From Rhodosporidiobolus odoratus (lineage: Eukaryota > Basidiomycota > Microbotryomycetes > Sporidiobolales > Sporidiobolaceae), in contig JAOANU010000002.1 in assembly GCA_034387635.1 (NCBI GenBank), positions 682,001 to 746,000 on the forward strand: a stretch of 64,000 bases of DNA, read 5' to 3'. The notes under the pieces were generated by a model. The model searched no databases, was not told the DNA's origin, and saw nothing but the letters and a program-made list of their open reading frames with translations. Below are positions 36,056-46,916 of the stretch, in pieces; position 1 is the stretch's first letter, and every line of letters begins with the position of its first letter. The position numbers were made by a program, and so were the translations under genes.

Positions 36056-37246
36056 TCACGAAGCACATGGCAGAAAGCTCAAGACGATGTTGAGGGGCAA
36101 CTCTGGAAGGTCATCATCTTCAGGCTGAGGCGAAGTACCCGCAGGTATTGGTTGTTCAGGCGTCGTTGCCGGAGTCTCAGCGCCTCTCACAGCGTCTTCA
36201 ACCAAAAGTTGCGAGAGCATGCCTGCCCGAGTACAAGTCGAAAGCGCTCAGTACCCCACAGCGATGTCGAAGAAGGGCGCAGACCTACCGAGTGCAACCA
36301 GCGCGTTACCCTCAAACGCCCTCCCCGCATCTGTCCATACTCCATGCCACAGGCCCCCACCCCGTTTATGCACCCTCATCCTCTTCATGGCGGCAAACTG
36401 CGTACTCGTGCCTTCTCTGGCGATACGTTCTTCCTCTGCGACCTGTACAGCTGCTCTAGCGTCGAAGTGTTGTCGCAGGTCCTCGGGTAATGAGGGGCTG
36501 GAAGGAGTAAGAGGCGGGACGAGGGAGTATTGCGATTCGAGGAAGCGGCTTGTATGGGAGTGGATGGAATGGAGGAGGTCCTGCCAAGCGATCCGGTTAG
36601 CAAAGTCCTCGCGATACTCTCTGGGCAAGCTTACATCTGAAGGGAAACCTATTGCAACGAGAAGGAAAGTTCAAAACAGTCAGCAGAGGAGAAAAGGACA
36701 GGAAGAAAACAAAGACGCACTAGAGCGTAGCTCCTTCTCGGCGACAGCAATCTCAGGAATCTTGAGCATCTGACGCATCTTCCTCGAGCTCGCCCGGGCC
36801 CGCTTGCCCGACTTCCGCTTCCTCTTCTTCCCACCTTCCGTCTCGCTGCCCTCCTCATCATCCCCGTCCAGCCCAGTCGTAGCCTCCTCCCCGCTTTCAC
36901 TCCCTTTCTTCTGCTTCCTCCTCCTCTTATGCACGAATCCCTTGGCCCTCAACTCCCTCTCATCGCTATCCTCATCCTCGCCCACTTCCGTGTCCACCCC
37001 ACTCGTCGCCAGCCTAGATCGACGCTTTCGTAGCTCGCGGCGGTGTACGTCCTCCAATACAGAACGAAGAAACACAGCTGCACCCCCGCGCTGCGCGAGT
37101 TGAGCGAGTCTATTGACATTATCTTGCTCTGCTGCCGAAGCAGTTTTGGCGTCAAAGTGGGAAGTGACCGAGGGTGGGAGAGGTCGTGAGGTGTACAGTG
37201 ATGGTAAGGGACGGTACTTGTGGCGGTCTGATCCTCTTTTGGCCAT
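36056..37246 (-). CDS. Rrn9-like RNA polymerase I initiation factor subunit (tentative)
   Basis: The minus-strand gene starts MAKRGSDRHKYRPLPSLYTS, passes through a basic, acidic-patched region (RELRKRRSRLATSG, KGFVHKRRRKQKKGSES, GGKKRKRKSGKRARASSRK), then reads SDDLLHSIHSHTSRFL and, much later, AFEGNALVALGMLSQLLVED. The DLLxxIHxHxSxF ... GxALVALG pair resembles the Rrn9 domain of the yeast Pol I upstream activation factor; the match is from memory and modest. Three introns: 36649-36720, 36581-36634 and 36223-36288. The first two flank an exon of only 14 nt (36635-36648) whose inclusion keeps phase (TCT-A / GT-TTC-CCT-TCA-GAT). The C-terminus is LPLNIVLSFLPCAS. A nuclear protein is likely in any case. 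Confidence 0.5.
36635..36648 (-). other. 14-nt microexon of the Rrn9-like gene
   Basis: Bounded on the minus strand by a CAATAG acceptor and a GTAAGC donor. It adds Ser-Phe-Pro-Ser-Asp across the junction, and without it the downstream frame is lost. Confidence 0.6.
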
Positions 37247-37493
37247 TTCGACGGAAGCTTGAATGATCGCAAGAGGGAGAAGAGCGAAACGGCGACCACG
37301 ATGAGCACTGCGATCCTCCGCTTTCTCCGAGCAGCTGCAGCACAATGAGCAGGGTAACAGATATCAGATGTGCCCCCCTCCGCACGCACGAAACAAATGC
37401 TTGCGCAAAACTCTTGAATTGCTATACGGTACTTCTGGTTCCTTTTCCTCCTGCCCCGAATGCAGTCCTACACCTACACCTCTTTCCCGAGCC

Positions 37494-39635
37494 CTATGCC
37501 TCTTCCTCCTTTGGATCTGAGCCATGCTCATGACCCGCCGCCTCAACTTGATCGGCCAGCTTCGCATGCATCTTCCCCTCCTCATCCACCTCGACCGGGA
37601 TACCAATCTTGCCGACCGGTCTTGCGCCGAAGCCCTTGAAGACAGGAATGTCGTCGAGGTCTTGTTTCTGTTGATCTTCAGTCGACACGGGAGGAGAAGA
37701 AGGCTGCTCCGCGGCTTCAGCGGGAGACTGGGGTGCCACTTCTTGATTGCCGGTGGCGTGTGCTGACTCCGGCGGTCGCTCGCCTTCATCTGGCTCCTCC
37801 TTCGCATCCTTCCCCTCACTACTACCCTCCACTGCTTCCTCCTCCTTCTTCACCCCACCCGCCGGATTCCGATTCATCCTCGCGCCCGCCAACCCAATCC
37901 TACCTCTTCCCGCCGGTCTCCTCAAAGCCGGCGAACCTCTGTCGCGCGTGGAAGATGTTAAGGAAGGGGAGGCCTTCTCCGGCGTTGAAGAGGCTGAGGC
38001 ACCTGCAGTGGCGGCAGCGGCGGCGGCGGCGGAGGAACGTACAGCTGTGGGAGAAGTTCTGGGGGACTTTGCTGGGGTTGAGGGGGTGCCCGCAGGAGGC
38101 TTCCTCGTGGCTGTCGGAGAAGTCCTCGCTGGCGTAACCGAAGGAGTTTTCGACCGAGTCGAAGAAGGGCTAGATCCGGCTACCTTTCCTTTGCTCTTGT
38201 CCCCGATGCCTTGTTCTAGCTCGGCTGCGGCGGCTGCTTCTGCTGCAGCTTTCCGACTCCTCGGTGTTCCGGCGGTAGGCACGGACTTGCGGGGGCCAGC
38301 TCCACCGCCTGTAACGGACGTAGCCCGGGAGGTAGTGCTCGTGATGGAGGAGGAACGTTGCCTTCCCATCGTCGGGGATGAGGTGATAGACGGAGAGAAC
38401 CGAGAGGAGGATCGCCCAGAATCGCGTGAGGAAGAGGGGGACATGAAGGGAGCGGAAAAGGTTGGTGGAGATGCGGTGAGAGGCGAACCGTGTGAGCGGC
38501 TTGAGGAAGGTCGGCGATGCGGACTCGAGGTGCCAGTCATACCGTGCTGTTCTGACGCGACACCGCTCGAGACCCGAGGACGAGCTTTGGCAAGTGACGA
38601 AGCGGTAGGCGTGGCGAGACCACGAGTTGCAGGACCGCGGTCTGGGCGAGACGAGGCAGAAGCGCGGGATCCTGAACGGCTCAGAGTAGGTGTTAGCGAG
38701 TCACGACGAGTGATGGTAGGCGAGCGGGAGATGGTGGGAGAGCGCCAGCTTGGAGGCGAGGGAATTTCGGGCGGCGGGGGAGAATCGTCATCTCTGGTTG
38801 GAGGGACGCGAAGGGAGGTGTCTGAGGCTGCAGGCGAAGTAGGACGAGAAAGGCCCTCCTTGCCTTTGGGTGTGCCAGGAGAAGGAGAACGAGGCGAGAG
38901 TGACCCGGAGCGGGCGCGATTTGCGGCAACAGGGGAAGAGGGACCGGTGAGGAGGTCGGCAGAGCCAGGCACAGCGTTGGGCGCGGCGGGGACGTCCAGA
39001 GACGGTTGCGTGACGACAGGGAAAGGAATGGGAGACTTGCGCCCTAGCTTGTGCGCAGACGGGACCTCGAGTGTGGCGGCGGGCAAAGATGCTGCCCGTG
39101 GTTCTTCGATTTCTGCTTGCGGCTCCGCCTTGGCCTCAACATTCTCCTGTTCTCGCGCATCTTCTTCTGTCGGATCGCCTTGTAGTACGACGGACGGAGC
39201 CTCCTGCATGTCTGGGAATGCCTCCTTCGCGTTTTTCTTCCCCTGCTGCTCTGGCGGTACCGTAGGCTTCACGCTCAGTCCAGCGCTGCGGAAGTGGTCC
39301 AGTCCATCGTCGCGTACACTGTTGCTGGTCTGCGGCTTGTCGCCAACGTCTTGCTGCTGCTGCTCCGCAGACACCGGCGGCGGTGGAAGAGGTTTCTCCT
39401 CGCCAGGTTGGCTCAGCGCGCTCAGACTCTTCCGCCCTGCAGTCGGCTGCACCGCTGCTGCCGTGGCTCCACTCGACGATGCGGACGGGCGGGGTTTGGC
39501 GCCTGGAGCGGGAGCAGGAGTCGCGAACGACGATGCGACGACGAGGGGAGCTTCTTTGGCCTCGTCAACTTGGCGCTGGAATCGCTTGATAAGGTCTGAG
39601 GCTTTGCCTGGTCGACTCTCGTCAGGTAGGGGCAT
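37494..39635 (-). CDS. Large disordered Ser/Pro/Ala-rich protein
   Basis: A single uninterrupted frame of about 713 codons from the ATG at 39635 (MPLPDESRPGKASDLIKRFQ). The N-terminal DLIKRFQRQVDEAKE looks like a short helix seen in several fungal scaffold proteins. Most of the rest is low complexity with many SP, TP and RS sites (SPRSPSPGTPKGKEG, SRSPTITRRDSLTP), suggesting heavy phosphorylation. The C-terminus has a compact conserved-looking motif, DIPVFKGFGARPVGKIGIPV, then an acidic end with HEHGSDPKEEEA. No catalytic domain. A CAG acceptor-like site lies just before the ATG and the frame is open to 39734, so a 5' exon may exist. The plus strand also has a 638-codon open frame here, but it shows no such motifs. 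Confidence 0.6.
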   Translation of the reverse strand: MPLPDESRPGKASDLIKRFQRQVDEAKEAPLVVASSFATPAPAPGAKPRPSASSSGATAAAVQPTAGRKSLSALSQPGEEKPLPPPPVSAEQQQQDVGDKPQTSNSVRDDGLDHFRSAGLSVKPTVPPEQQGKKNAKEAFPDMQEAPSVVLQGDPTEEDAREQENVEAKAEPQAEIEEPRAASLPAATLEVPSAHKLGRKSPIPFPVVTQPSLDVPAAPNAVPGSADLLTGPSSPVAANRARSGSLSPRSPSPGTPKGKEGLSRPTSPAASDTSLRVPPTRDDDSPPPPEIPSPPSWRSPTISRSPTITRRDSLTPTLSRSGSRASASSRPDRGPATRGLATPTASSLAKARPRVSSGVASEQHGMTGTSSPHRRPSSSRSHGSPLTASPPTFSAPFMSPSSSRDSGRSSSRFSPSITSSPTMGRQRSSSITSTTSRATSVTGGGAGPRKSVPTAGTPRSRKAAAEAAAAAELEQGIGDKSKGKVAGSSPSSTRSKTPSVTPARTSPTATRKPPAGTPSTPAKSPRTSPTAVRSSAAAAAAATAGASASSTPEKASPSLTSSTRDRGSPALRRPAGRGRIGLAGARMNRNPAGGVKKEEEAVEGSSEGKDAKEEPDEGERPPESAHATGNQEVAPQSPAEAAEQPSSPPVSTEDQQKQDLDDIPVFKGFGARPVGKIGIPVEVDEEGKMHAKLADQVEAAGHEHGSDPKEEEA

Positions 39636-39937
39636 CTGTTTGACCAAGCACAGCGTGCAGTGAGCGTCAAGACTTCCGAGATGTGGGGAGGTCGAAGCGC
39701 GAGAAGGAGGAAGCAAGAGGGCGCAAGCAGCCAAGAGGACACGTACAATACGTAGCGCTACCTTGCAGAGCCGCTAGGGCGTAGTGACGGCAGCGAGTCG
39801 AAATAAGCGGGTGTAAAGGTGGAACTAATGAGACTACAACTGACTGACTGAGCAAATCTAATGCAAACCTAATCTCGCTTCTCTCACCTGGTTGATTGTC
39901 TGTTGTCGACTTGGCATCTGTTCCTGCGACTATCGAC
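39636..39937. promoter_or_regulatory. Divergent promoter between the disordered-protein and HMG-box genes
   Basis: About 300 bp between start codons facing away from each other. No specific motif recognised. Confidence 0.4.
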
Positions 39938-41338
39938 ATGGTCATGCTTCGCTTATTGCCCACCGCACAGGCAGCACGGCACCTACTCACCCTGGTCGCC
40001 CGCGCCGGTCCCACTTCACGCGCTCCCATCGCATCTGCTCCCACCTTCATCCCCTCATCATCGTCCCGCCTCTTCTCCTCTTCAGTAGCAAACAACCTCC
40101 CGACCCGACTCAGCTCGTCAGCAGGCTCTGGCCAAGGCGGCAAGAAGGAAAAGGAAGCCGCGAAGAAGGAAAAGGAGCGACAGCTCAAGCAGAAGGAGAA
40201 GGAGCGTGCGGCCAGGGAGAAGGAACGACTCAAGGATCTCAAGGAACGCGAGAAGGCAAGGAACCTCAAGGAGAAGGAGCGCGCACAGAAGGAGAAAGAC
40301 AAGGCCAAGAAGGACAAGGAACGAGAGTCTGCCCGTTCGTTCATTTGCCTTTTCTTGCAAATCTGACCTCTGGAAACTCACCCTTCTCCTGCCTGCGTGC
40401 AGTCAAGAAGAAGGAGCGTGAGCGTGCCAAGGACGACCGAGCAAAGGATACGGCCCGAGCTGCTAAGGCGTCCACCCGCTCGAAGCTCACCCCGCCGAAA
40501 GCGCCGCAGAACAGCTGGGCGATCTTCTTTGGCGATTTCCTTGCTGTACGTGGTTATGTGCAGAACATTCGACGCGCCGAAGCTGTCTACTGACTCCCTT
40601 CTACCGTTGACAGGCTCGCAAAGTCGAGCACCCCGACGAGAAGAAGACCGTCTCGGTCCTAACGAAGGAAGCCTCTCCCCTCTACTACGCGCTGAGCGAG
40701 GAAGAGAAGGCTGCTCTCCGTGCTCGATCAGAGGAACAACGCGCGGCCTACCCCGCCATCCTCGAGGCATGGAAGGCGACCTTGACGCCCGAAATGATCC
40801 GCGAGGAGAACGCGGTCAGATTGCGTCGGAGGAAGATGGGATTGGGTCAGAAGCTGCCGCTGAGGGCGCCGGGCGAGCCGAAGAGGCCCAAGACTGGCTT
40901 CCTGAGGTAAGCCCCGCTCGTTCTGCCTTTGTCTGTTCTCTCGCTCTTGCCCTTGCTGAAGTCTTTGCCCCTCCGCTACACCTGCTCATTCACGGTTTCT
41001 TCGCACACAGGTTCTCGCAGGAGATCCGGGAAAGTGGTCCCGATAACGATGTGCTCAAGGGCGAGTCGAACGTCTTGAAGCAGAGCACCCTTATCGCGGC
41101 AGCGTGGCGCGAGTTGTCCGAGGAGCAGAAGAAGGTATGCTGATAAACTCTTATCTCGGGATGGGCAGCTGGCTGTGACCGCAATCGGCTGCAACGACCC
41201 GAGGAACTGACTATCCCGCTCGTTCAGGTGTACAACGATGCCTACGCCCTCGACAAGCAGCGCTACCTGGAAGAGAAGGCTGCGTTTGACGCTGAACAAA
41301 TAGACAAGAACAAGCAATCCGGGTCGTCGACCGCCTAA
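39938..41338 (+). CDS. Mitochondrial HMG-box DNA-packaging protein (Abf2/TFAM-like)
   Basis: The N-terminus is a mitochondrial leader (MVMLRLLPTAQAARHLLTLV, with RLFSSS nearby). A long Lys/Glu coiled region follows (KKEKERQLKQKEKER...). Two HMG-type boxes come next: one around PPKAPQNSWAIFFGDFLA and SPLYYALSEEEKAALRARSEEQRAAYP, the second around GEPKRPKTGFLRFSQEIRES, TLIAAAWRELSEEQKKVYNDAY. Leader plus two boxes is the layout of Abf2/TFAM, which coat and bend mitochondrial DNA. The extended charged coil between leader and first box is more than Abf2 has. Five exons; the protein ends QSGSSTA. Confidence 0.78.
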
Positions 41339-41703
41339 TTCTTCGTACCTTACCGTCTCTACCTTGTTGTCCGATACACCTCCTCTTGTCCTCATTGCCT
41401 TCTTACCCTTTCGCCCTTCTGCCCAGCCGGTATACCAGTACCATCTCACTGTGCCAGATTGGTGCATACCGCAAATATACCTGTTTGTCCTTTCTTGTGA
41501 ATGGCGGCCTGAGACGTCGACAAGCCTGGAATGTTCTCTCGTTGGAAGGATTTCTCTGTTGCTTAGAGATTCTGAGGAATCTGCTGAGTGAGCATGCGAG
41601 GGCCGATCTGGTGGAGGCCGTCGGCTTCGGACACCAGAAATCTGGCTCGGACAAAAATCCCTCTCTCTTCTCTTCTGTTCACTACACCACATACCCAGAC
41701 ATA

Positions 41704-43896
41704 ATGGCCTCTTCTATTCCCGAGCGTTTTACCGGTCAAGCTGCTCTTACGGAGGCAAGTTACCTCTCTCACAATCTCTCTATTCGCTTTTGAGGGGGCT
41801 GACGTTCGTTAACCTCACGCTGCTAACAGGAGAAGGGTAAGAAGCTCGAGGTCGAGCCCTGGTCGTGTACGTGCACCTCCATACCGCCATCGCTGGAGAA
41901 GGAGGCGGGCGAGATCGAAAGGTTGATCGACATAGTTGGGCATCTGCTGACTTCCTGCCGTGGTATACTGGACGTGTGTGCGGTTCTCGAATAGACACTC
42001 CCAAGAAGTGGACTGAGGTGCGTGGTCTTCTTCCAGCTTTCCAATGAGGAGGCTGATCTGTTGCTCCTTCTTTCGACCCCGTTCTTTCGTCTGCGTGCCG
42101 CGCCCTACGTTACCCAACTTTACTTCCGTGTCACGCGCCTGCAGAACGACATCGATATCAAGGTCTCTTGCAGTGGTGTAAGCTGGCTTTTTTGCCTCGT
42201 CGTTGTTCACCGTAGCCTTGTTCCCCGGAGTCCTTACCTACTCGAGCCCTTTCGTCGTACAGGTTTGCGGTTCCTGCGTCCACACCCTCACCAACGGTGC
42301 GCTGCTTTCACCCCTGGTCTCGGCACGACTTCTCGACTGACATCTATAATTCTTTCCTCATCTGTAGGCTGGCCTTCCCCGACTCAGTACCCCGCCATCG
42401 CCGGTCACGAGGTTATCGGCACCGTCGTTCGCGCTGGTGCTAACGTCAAGAACGTCAAGGTTGGCGACAAGGTCGGTGTCGGTGCCCAGGGTATGTCCTG
42501 CGGCGAGTGCGAGTGGTGTCAGCAGGGTCTCCAGCAGCACTGCGACAAGGGCATGCGTGAGTCGTCCTCTGCCTGTTTCCACCCGTGCTGGCCTGCACTA
42601 ATTCTCCTCTCCCTGAACGCGTCGCTTACCTTTCTTCCTGTTTGCAGAGGGTACTTACCAGGGTACCGCTGAGGACGGCTCCGTCGCTCAGGGTGGCTAC
42701 GCTGACTACATGCGCTGCCACGGTCACCTCGCCGTCAAGATCCCCGAGGGTCTAAACGAGGAGACCTCTGCTCCTCTGTGCGTGGCATTCTGCGCCTACT
42801 GTTCCGGATTGCCTCCTGATGATTTTCGCCTTTTTTCGGTGCAGTCTTTGCGCCGGTGTAACCGTCTACACTCCCCTCAAGCGCTGGGGTGCCGGCCCGG
42901 GCAAGAGTACGTTCCGCTTCGCTATCTCGCCCTCCGCCCGCCTCTGGACTCACATCCCCACTCTCCTCAACCGCAGAGGTTGCCGTTGTCGGTCTCGGTG
43001 GTCTCGGTCACCTTGCTGTGTGCGTCTCATCCTCCTCGTCTCCGCTGGTTCTCTCAAAACTGACCTGTTCTCGTCCTTTTCTAGCCAGATCGCCGGCGCG
43101 ATGGGCGCTGAGGTCTTCGTCCTCTCCCACTCGGCCAGGAAGATTGACGACGCCGAGAAGCTGGGTTGCAAGAGGGAGAACTTCATTGTCGCCAAGGACA
43201 AGGAGGAGACCAAGAAGAACTGGACTCGCAAGTTCGACGTGCGCACCTCTCCTCTCCGATTGTTTCGCCACTTTCCACGCCCATTTCGCCACCTTCCACG
43301 CCCATTTCGCCCCCTTCCACGCCCATAGAAAGTGCTGACTCATTGCCCTCTGGTCAGATCATCATCCTTACTTCCAACGCCGCCGACATTCCTCTCGAGG
43401 ACCTCTACTTCCCTCTGCTCCGCCCCACTGGTATGTTCCTCCAGTCGAGGTTCTCATCTCACCGATGCTGACCACGCCTTCTCCTCGCAGGTACCTTCAT
43501 CGTACGCCTTTCCTGCGAACATCGCAATCTCGCCGTTACTCACCCTATACCTCTTTGTGCAGCTCTGCGCCCTCCCCGAGAACAAGCTCGCCGCCATGTA
43601 CGGTCAGGCTCTCGTCTACAAGTCCATCTCGCTCGCCGGTTCTTTGATCGGAGGAACCGCCGAGTTGGAGGAGCTCTTCGACCTTGCTGCCAAGCACAAC
43701 ATCAAGAGTTGGGTGGAGACTCGCCCCATGACCGAGGCGACCAAGGTAAGACCGGAATTCTCCCTGCCTCCCTTGACCCGCAGCTCCCTGTAGAGCAGGT
43801 TGCCAGGTGTATGCTAACGTTTTCTCCGCCGCGCAGACTCTCCAGGACTTGCATTCGGGCAACATGGAATGCTACCGCTTCGTCCTCAAGAACTGA
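41704..43896 (+). CDS. NADP-dependent zinc alcohol dehydrogenase, Adh6/cinnamyl type
   Basis: A medium-chain dehydrogenase of about 360 residues that reduces aromatic and aliphatic aldehydes with NADPH. Exons give NDIDIKVSCSGVCGSCVHTL (catalytic zinc Cys), YPAIAGHEVIGTVVRAGANV (zinc ligand His-Glu), GVGAQGMSCGECEWCQQGLQ (structural zinc cysteines), VAVVGLGGLGHLAVQIAGAM (nucleotide-binding fold), DIIILTSNAADIP, SLAGSLIGGTAELEELFD and the end MECYRFVLKN. The set matches the Adh6/Adh7 and plant CAD subgroup. At least ten introns, several bordering very short exons (for example one of about 22 nt encoding TPKKWTE). One intron holds a 21-bp tandem repeat. Confidence 0.88.
43264..43326. repeat. Three tandem 21-bp copies in an ADH intron
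   Basis: Unit TTCGCCACTTTCCACGCCCA plus T, repeated three times with only one or two changes per copy. It lies wholly inside an intron of the alcohol dehydrogenase gene. Confidence 0.85.
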
Positions 43897-44194
43897 ACTA
43901 GTCTCTACTGGCAACAGTCAGATCTGACGGGCGGATGGAGCAGTCGTTGAAGTGAACAGCATGAGGTTGGTCATGAGGCAGATATATTTTAGCGATATTT
44001 TCCCATAGACGTCGATTGTCAATAGAAGCATTCCTAGACCTATTCCGACCGATGCATAGCGAGAAAGATAACGAAGTAAACGAAAGGACTCAGGACTTGT
44101 CGAATACAGAATTCGAAGTGAGTGAGTGTTGGCGTTGCCCCAACCTGAACTGGCTCGTCTCTCTCGTCTTGCTCCCGTGCTGATTCCTACCACC
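43897..44194. other. Intergenic region between the ADH and PDB1 genes
   Basis: 298 bp with an AT-rich patch near 43980-44080 that may be the ADH 3' UTR. The PDB1 leader follows. No gene supported. Confidence 0.4.
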
Positions 44195-46244
44195 ATGTTC
44201 AGCCGTGCCCTCCGTCCTGTTCTTTCGTCCTCGCGGTCCGCCGTTCGCCCTCAGGCTGCCGCCGCCCTTTCATCGGCGTCTCAGTCCGCCCTCGCCCTTC
44301 AAGCAGCCAACAAGCGCGCCGCTCTCAACGCTGCTAGGTCTGCCGTCGTCGGCAAGCGCTTTGCCAGTAGCGAACAGAGCAGCGATGGGTCTATCGAGGT
44401 TAGTCTTGCTTGATTCAGGCGCGGGATGAGCGGTTTGGGAGAATCGAGGAAGGCGCTCGATGAAGCTGGATCTCGCACGCAAGGGGAGGGCGCACGCGCA
44501 GACTGCATCAGGGGAGCTCTCCGGTCGTCTCAAGCGCAACACGCGAGGCACAGAGCCCGCCTTGTACATTCGACCGGACCTTCTCCAGCTGTCCCGGCGA
44601 CACTCTTTCGTCTCACAGCGCCAGCCGTCCTTGGACCACGCACTGACGCCATATTGTTCCTCCTCTCTGCATCCACCCTATTCTAAAATCCCACGCCCCC
44701 GCTCCCCCAGATGACCGGCCGTGAGGCGCTCAACTCGGCGATGGAAGAGGAAATGACCCGTGACGAGACTGTCTTCGTCCTGGGAGAGGAGGTCGCGCAG
44801 TACAATGGTGCCTACAAGGTCACCAAGGGGTTGTTGGACAAGTTCGGTGAGAAGAGGGTTATCGACACTCGTGCGTTTTTTTCTGCTCTTGCATCTTCGG
44901 TTCTTCCTCTTGATCGGCGCTGACGGGTCTTCCTTGCTTCATCATTCCGATACAACGTCGGCCTCTCGATATATGTGTAGCCATTACCGAGGCTGGTTTC
45001 ACTGGTATCGCCGTCGGAGCTGCGTTTGCTGGTCTCAGGCCCGTCTGCGAGTTCATGACTTTCAACTTTGCGATGCAGGCATGTTCTCTTTCCCCATGTT
45101 CAGACAGAATGTTCAGCTCCTGACATATCCTCACGCTGTGCAGGCCATCGACCAGATCGTCAACTCTGCGGGTAAGACTTACTACATGTCGGGCGGGTTC
45201 GTTTGATCCTTTTTCTCATTCGAGAATTTCCTTTGCATGCTCACTTGTCGTGCTCCTGCAGTAACGTCCCTTGCCCGGTTGTCTTCCGTGGACCCAACGG
45301 TGCTGCTGCTGGTGTTGGTGCTCAGCACTCTCAGGACTACGCTGGTGCGCTTTTTCCTCCTCACATCCGCGCTACGCCTCTCTTCTTCTCCCCTCTGCTG
45401 TCATAGTCTTCTCGCCTTCCGTTCGGGCAGCGCTTGTCCGAAGGCGTTGAGATTAGAGCTTCGTATTGATGCCACATCTGCTGCACAGCTTGGTACGGAC
45501 AAATCCCCGGTCTCAAGGTTGTCTCGCCGTGGTCTGCTGAGGACTGCCGTGGTCTCCTCAAGGTGAGCTCATCTACACTGGCATACTCGGGCCGAATTGA
45601 GCTGATTTTTGAGATTGTCTTGCAGGCCGCCATCCGTGACCCCAACCCCGTTGTTGTTCTGGAGAACGAGATCCTCTACGGTCAGACCTTCAAGGTCTCC
45701 AAGGAGGCCGCTTCCACCGACTTCCTCCTCCCCATCGGCAAGGCCAAGATTGAACGCTCCGGTTCAGACGTCACCGTTGTCGGCCACTCCCGCATGGTCG
45801 GTCTGTCGCTCGAGGCGGCTGAGATCCTTAAGAAGGAGGATGGTATCGAAGTTGAGGTTATCAACCTGAGGTCTATTCGTCCCCTTGACATTGAGACCAT
45901 CAAGGAGTCTGTCAAGAAGACTAACCGGTACGTATTTTGAACCTTCTCTCTGTTTCCCAGCCTTCCTCTCCTCTCTCTTGCTTGCACGCTGCTCAGCTTG
46001 TCTGACACGCTGCCTACACAGTCTCGTTACCGTCGAGGGTGGTTTCCCCATGTTCGGTGTCGGATCCGAGATTTGCGCCCAAATCGTCGAGGACGACGCT
46101 ACCTTCTCTTCCCTCGATGCACCCGTAGAGCGGGTAACCGGATCCGACCTACCTACGCCATATGCCAAATCCCTTGAAGACCTCGCGTTCCCCGATGTTC
46201 CCGTCATCGTCAAAGCCATCCGCCGCTCCCTCTACCGCGTGTAG
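44195..46244 (+). CDS. PDB1: Pyruvate dehydrogenase E1 component, beta subunit
   Basis: This mitochondrial matrix protein pairs with E1 alpha to decarboxylate pyruvate with thiamine diphosphate and feed acetyl groups to E2. Exon 1 (44195-44398) encodes only an Arg/Ala/Ser-rich transit peptide, [20 protein letters not shown] 312-nt intron follows, then the mature protein starts [15 protein letters not shown]. Key parts: [16 protein letters not shown] with the Glu that activates the cofactor, [132 protein letters not shown] and [17 protein letters not shown]. Agreement with human PDHB is continuous. Confidence 0.95.
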
Positions 46245-46916
46245 GGCTTCTCTCGCCTACCCTTCTCTTTTGTCTCTTCCTTCCCCTTTTCTCCTCGCCA
46301 TTGTCCCAGGATTGTCCCAGGATTGTCCCTCTGTGGTGTTTCTCATCCCTTCGTTCTTTTTGATTTCTTCGGTAGACTTTTTTCTTGATTCCCTCTCTCT
46401 TCTTTTCTTGCTCCACCTCGTCCTGGCTGCAACATGCGAGTTTGCTGTTTCTCTGCGCAATGGCATACCTGCCTGTTGGTGTGAGATTGCGGGAGTTGAC
46501 TGGTTTGTTACATAGATCTAGTTGGTTGAGAAGCAAACGGGGGTCGGATCGACAGAACCTTGGCAGTTGACACTCTTCGTTTGTTCGTTCTCGCTTTCAC
46601 TGCTGCTAGCTAAGTTGCTTGCTCCGTCGCACGGTGCGTGCTCAGGTGGACCAATTGGTGTTAGTATCTGTGCGCGCGTCACGTCGTCGATCAAATTGGG
46701 CCGGACCTTCTCTCTTCCTTCCATCGCTCTCGCTCCTCCTGCAGCTCTTTCGCCTTTGCACGGCAACGCGGACGAGCACAGCAGCATCAGAGTACACCTT
46801 CTACTTGGCGGGCGCGTTCACCTAGTCACTACCTCACCTTCCCCTTCGTCCCCTTCAGTTCGCTCGGTCACTCGTCGATTTCAACGACACTCCCTCTTTG
46901 AAGACGCACACGCTTG
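46245..46916. other. Intergenic region with C/T-rich leader of the MDR fusion gene
   Basis: 672 bp. The left part holds the PDB1 3' region with an 11-bp tandem repeat. The right part is C/T-rich on the plus strand, as upstream of many genes here. No ORF is supported. Confidence 0.45.
46301..46329. repeat. 11-bp tandem repeat in the PDB1 3' region
   Basis: TTGTCCCAGGA occurs twice in a row and is followed by a partial third copy, TTGTCCC, 57 bp past the PDB1 stop. Confidence 0.8.

Noticed and set aside
37747..39663. A 638-codon open frame on the plus strand, antisense to the disordered protein
   Set aside because: It is a shadow frame created by the biased Ser/Pro codons of the minus-strand gene. 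It has no motif, and the minus strand has a defined C-terminal motif and start.
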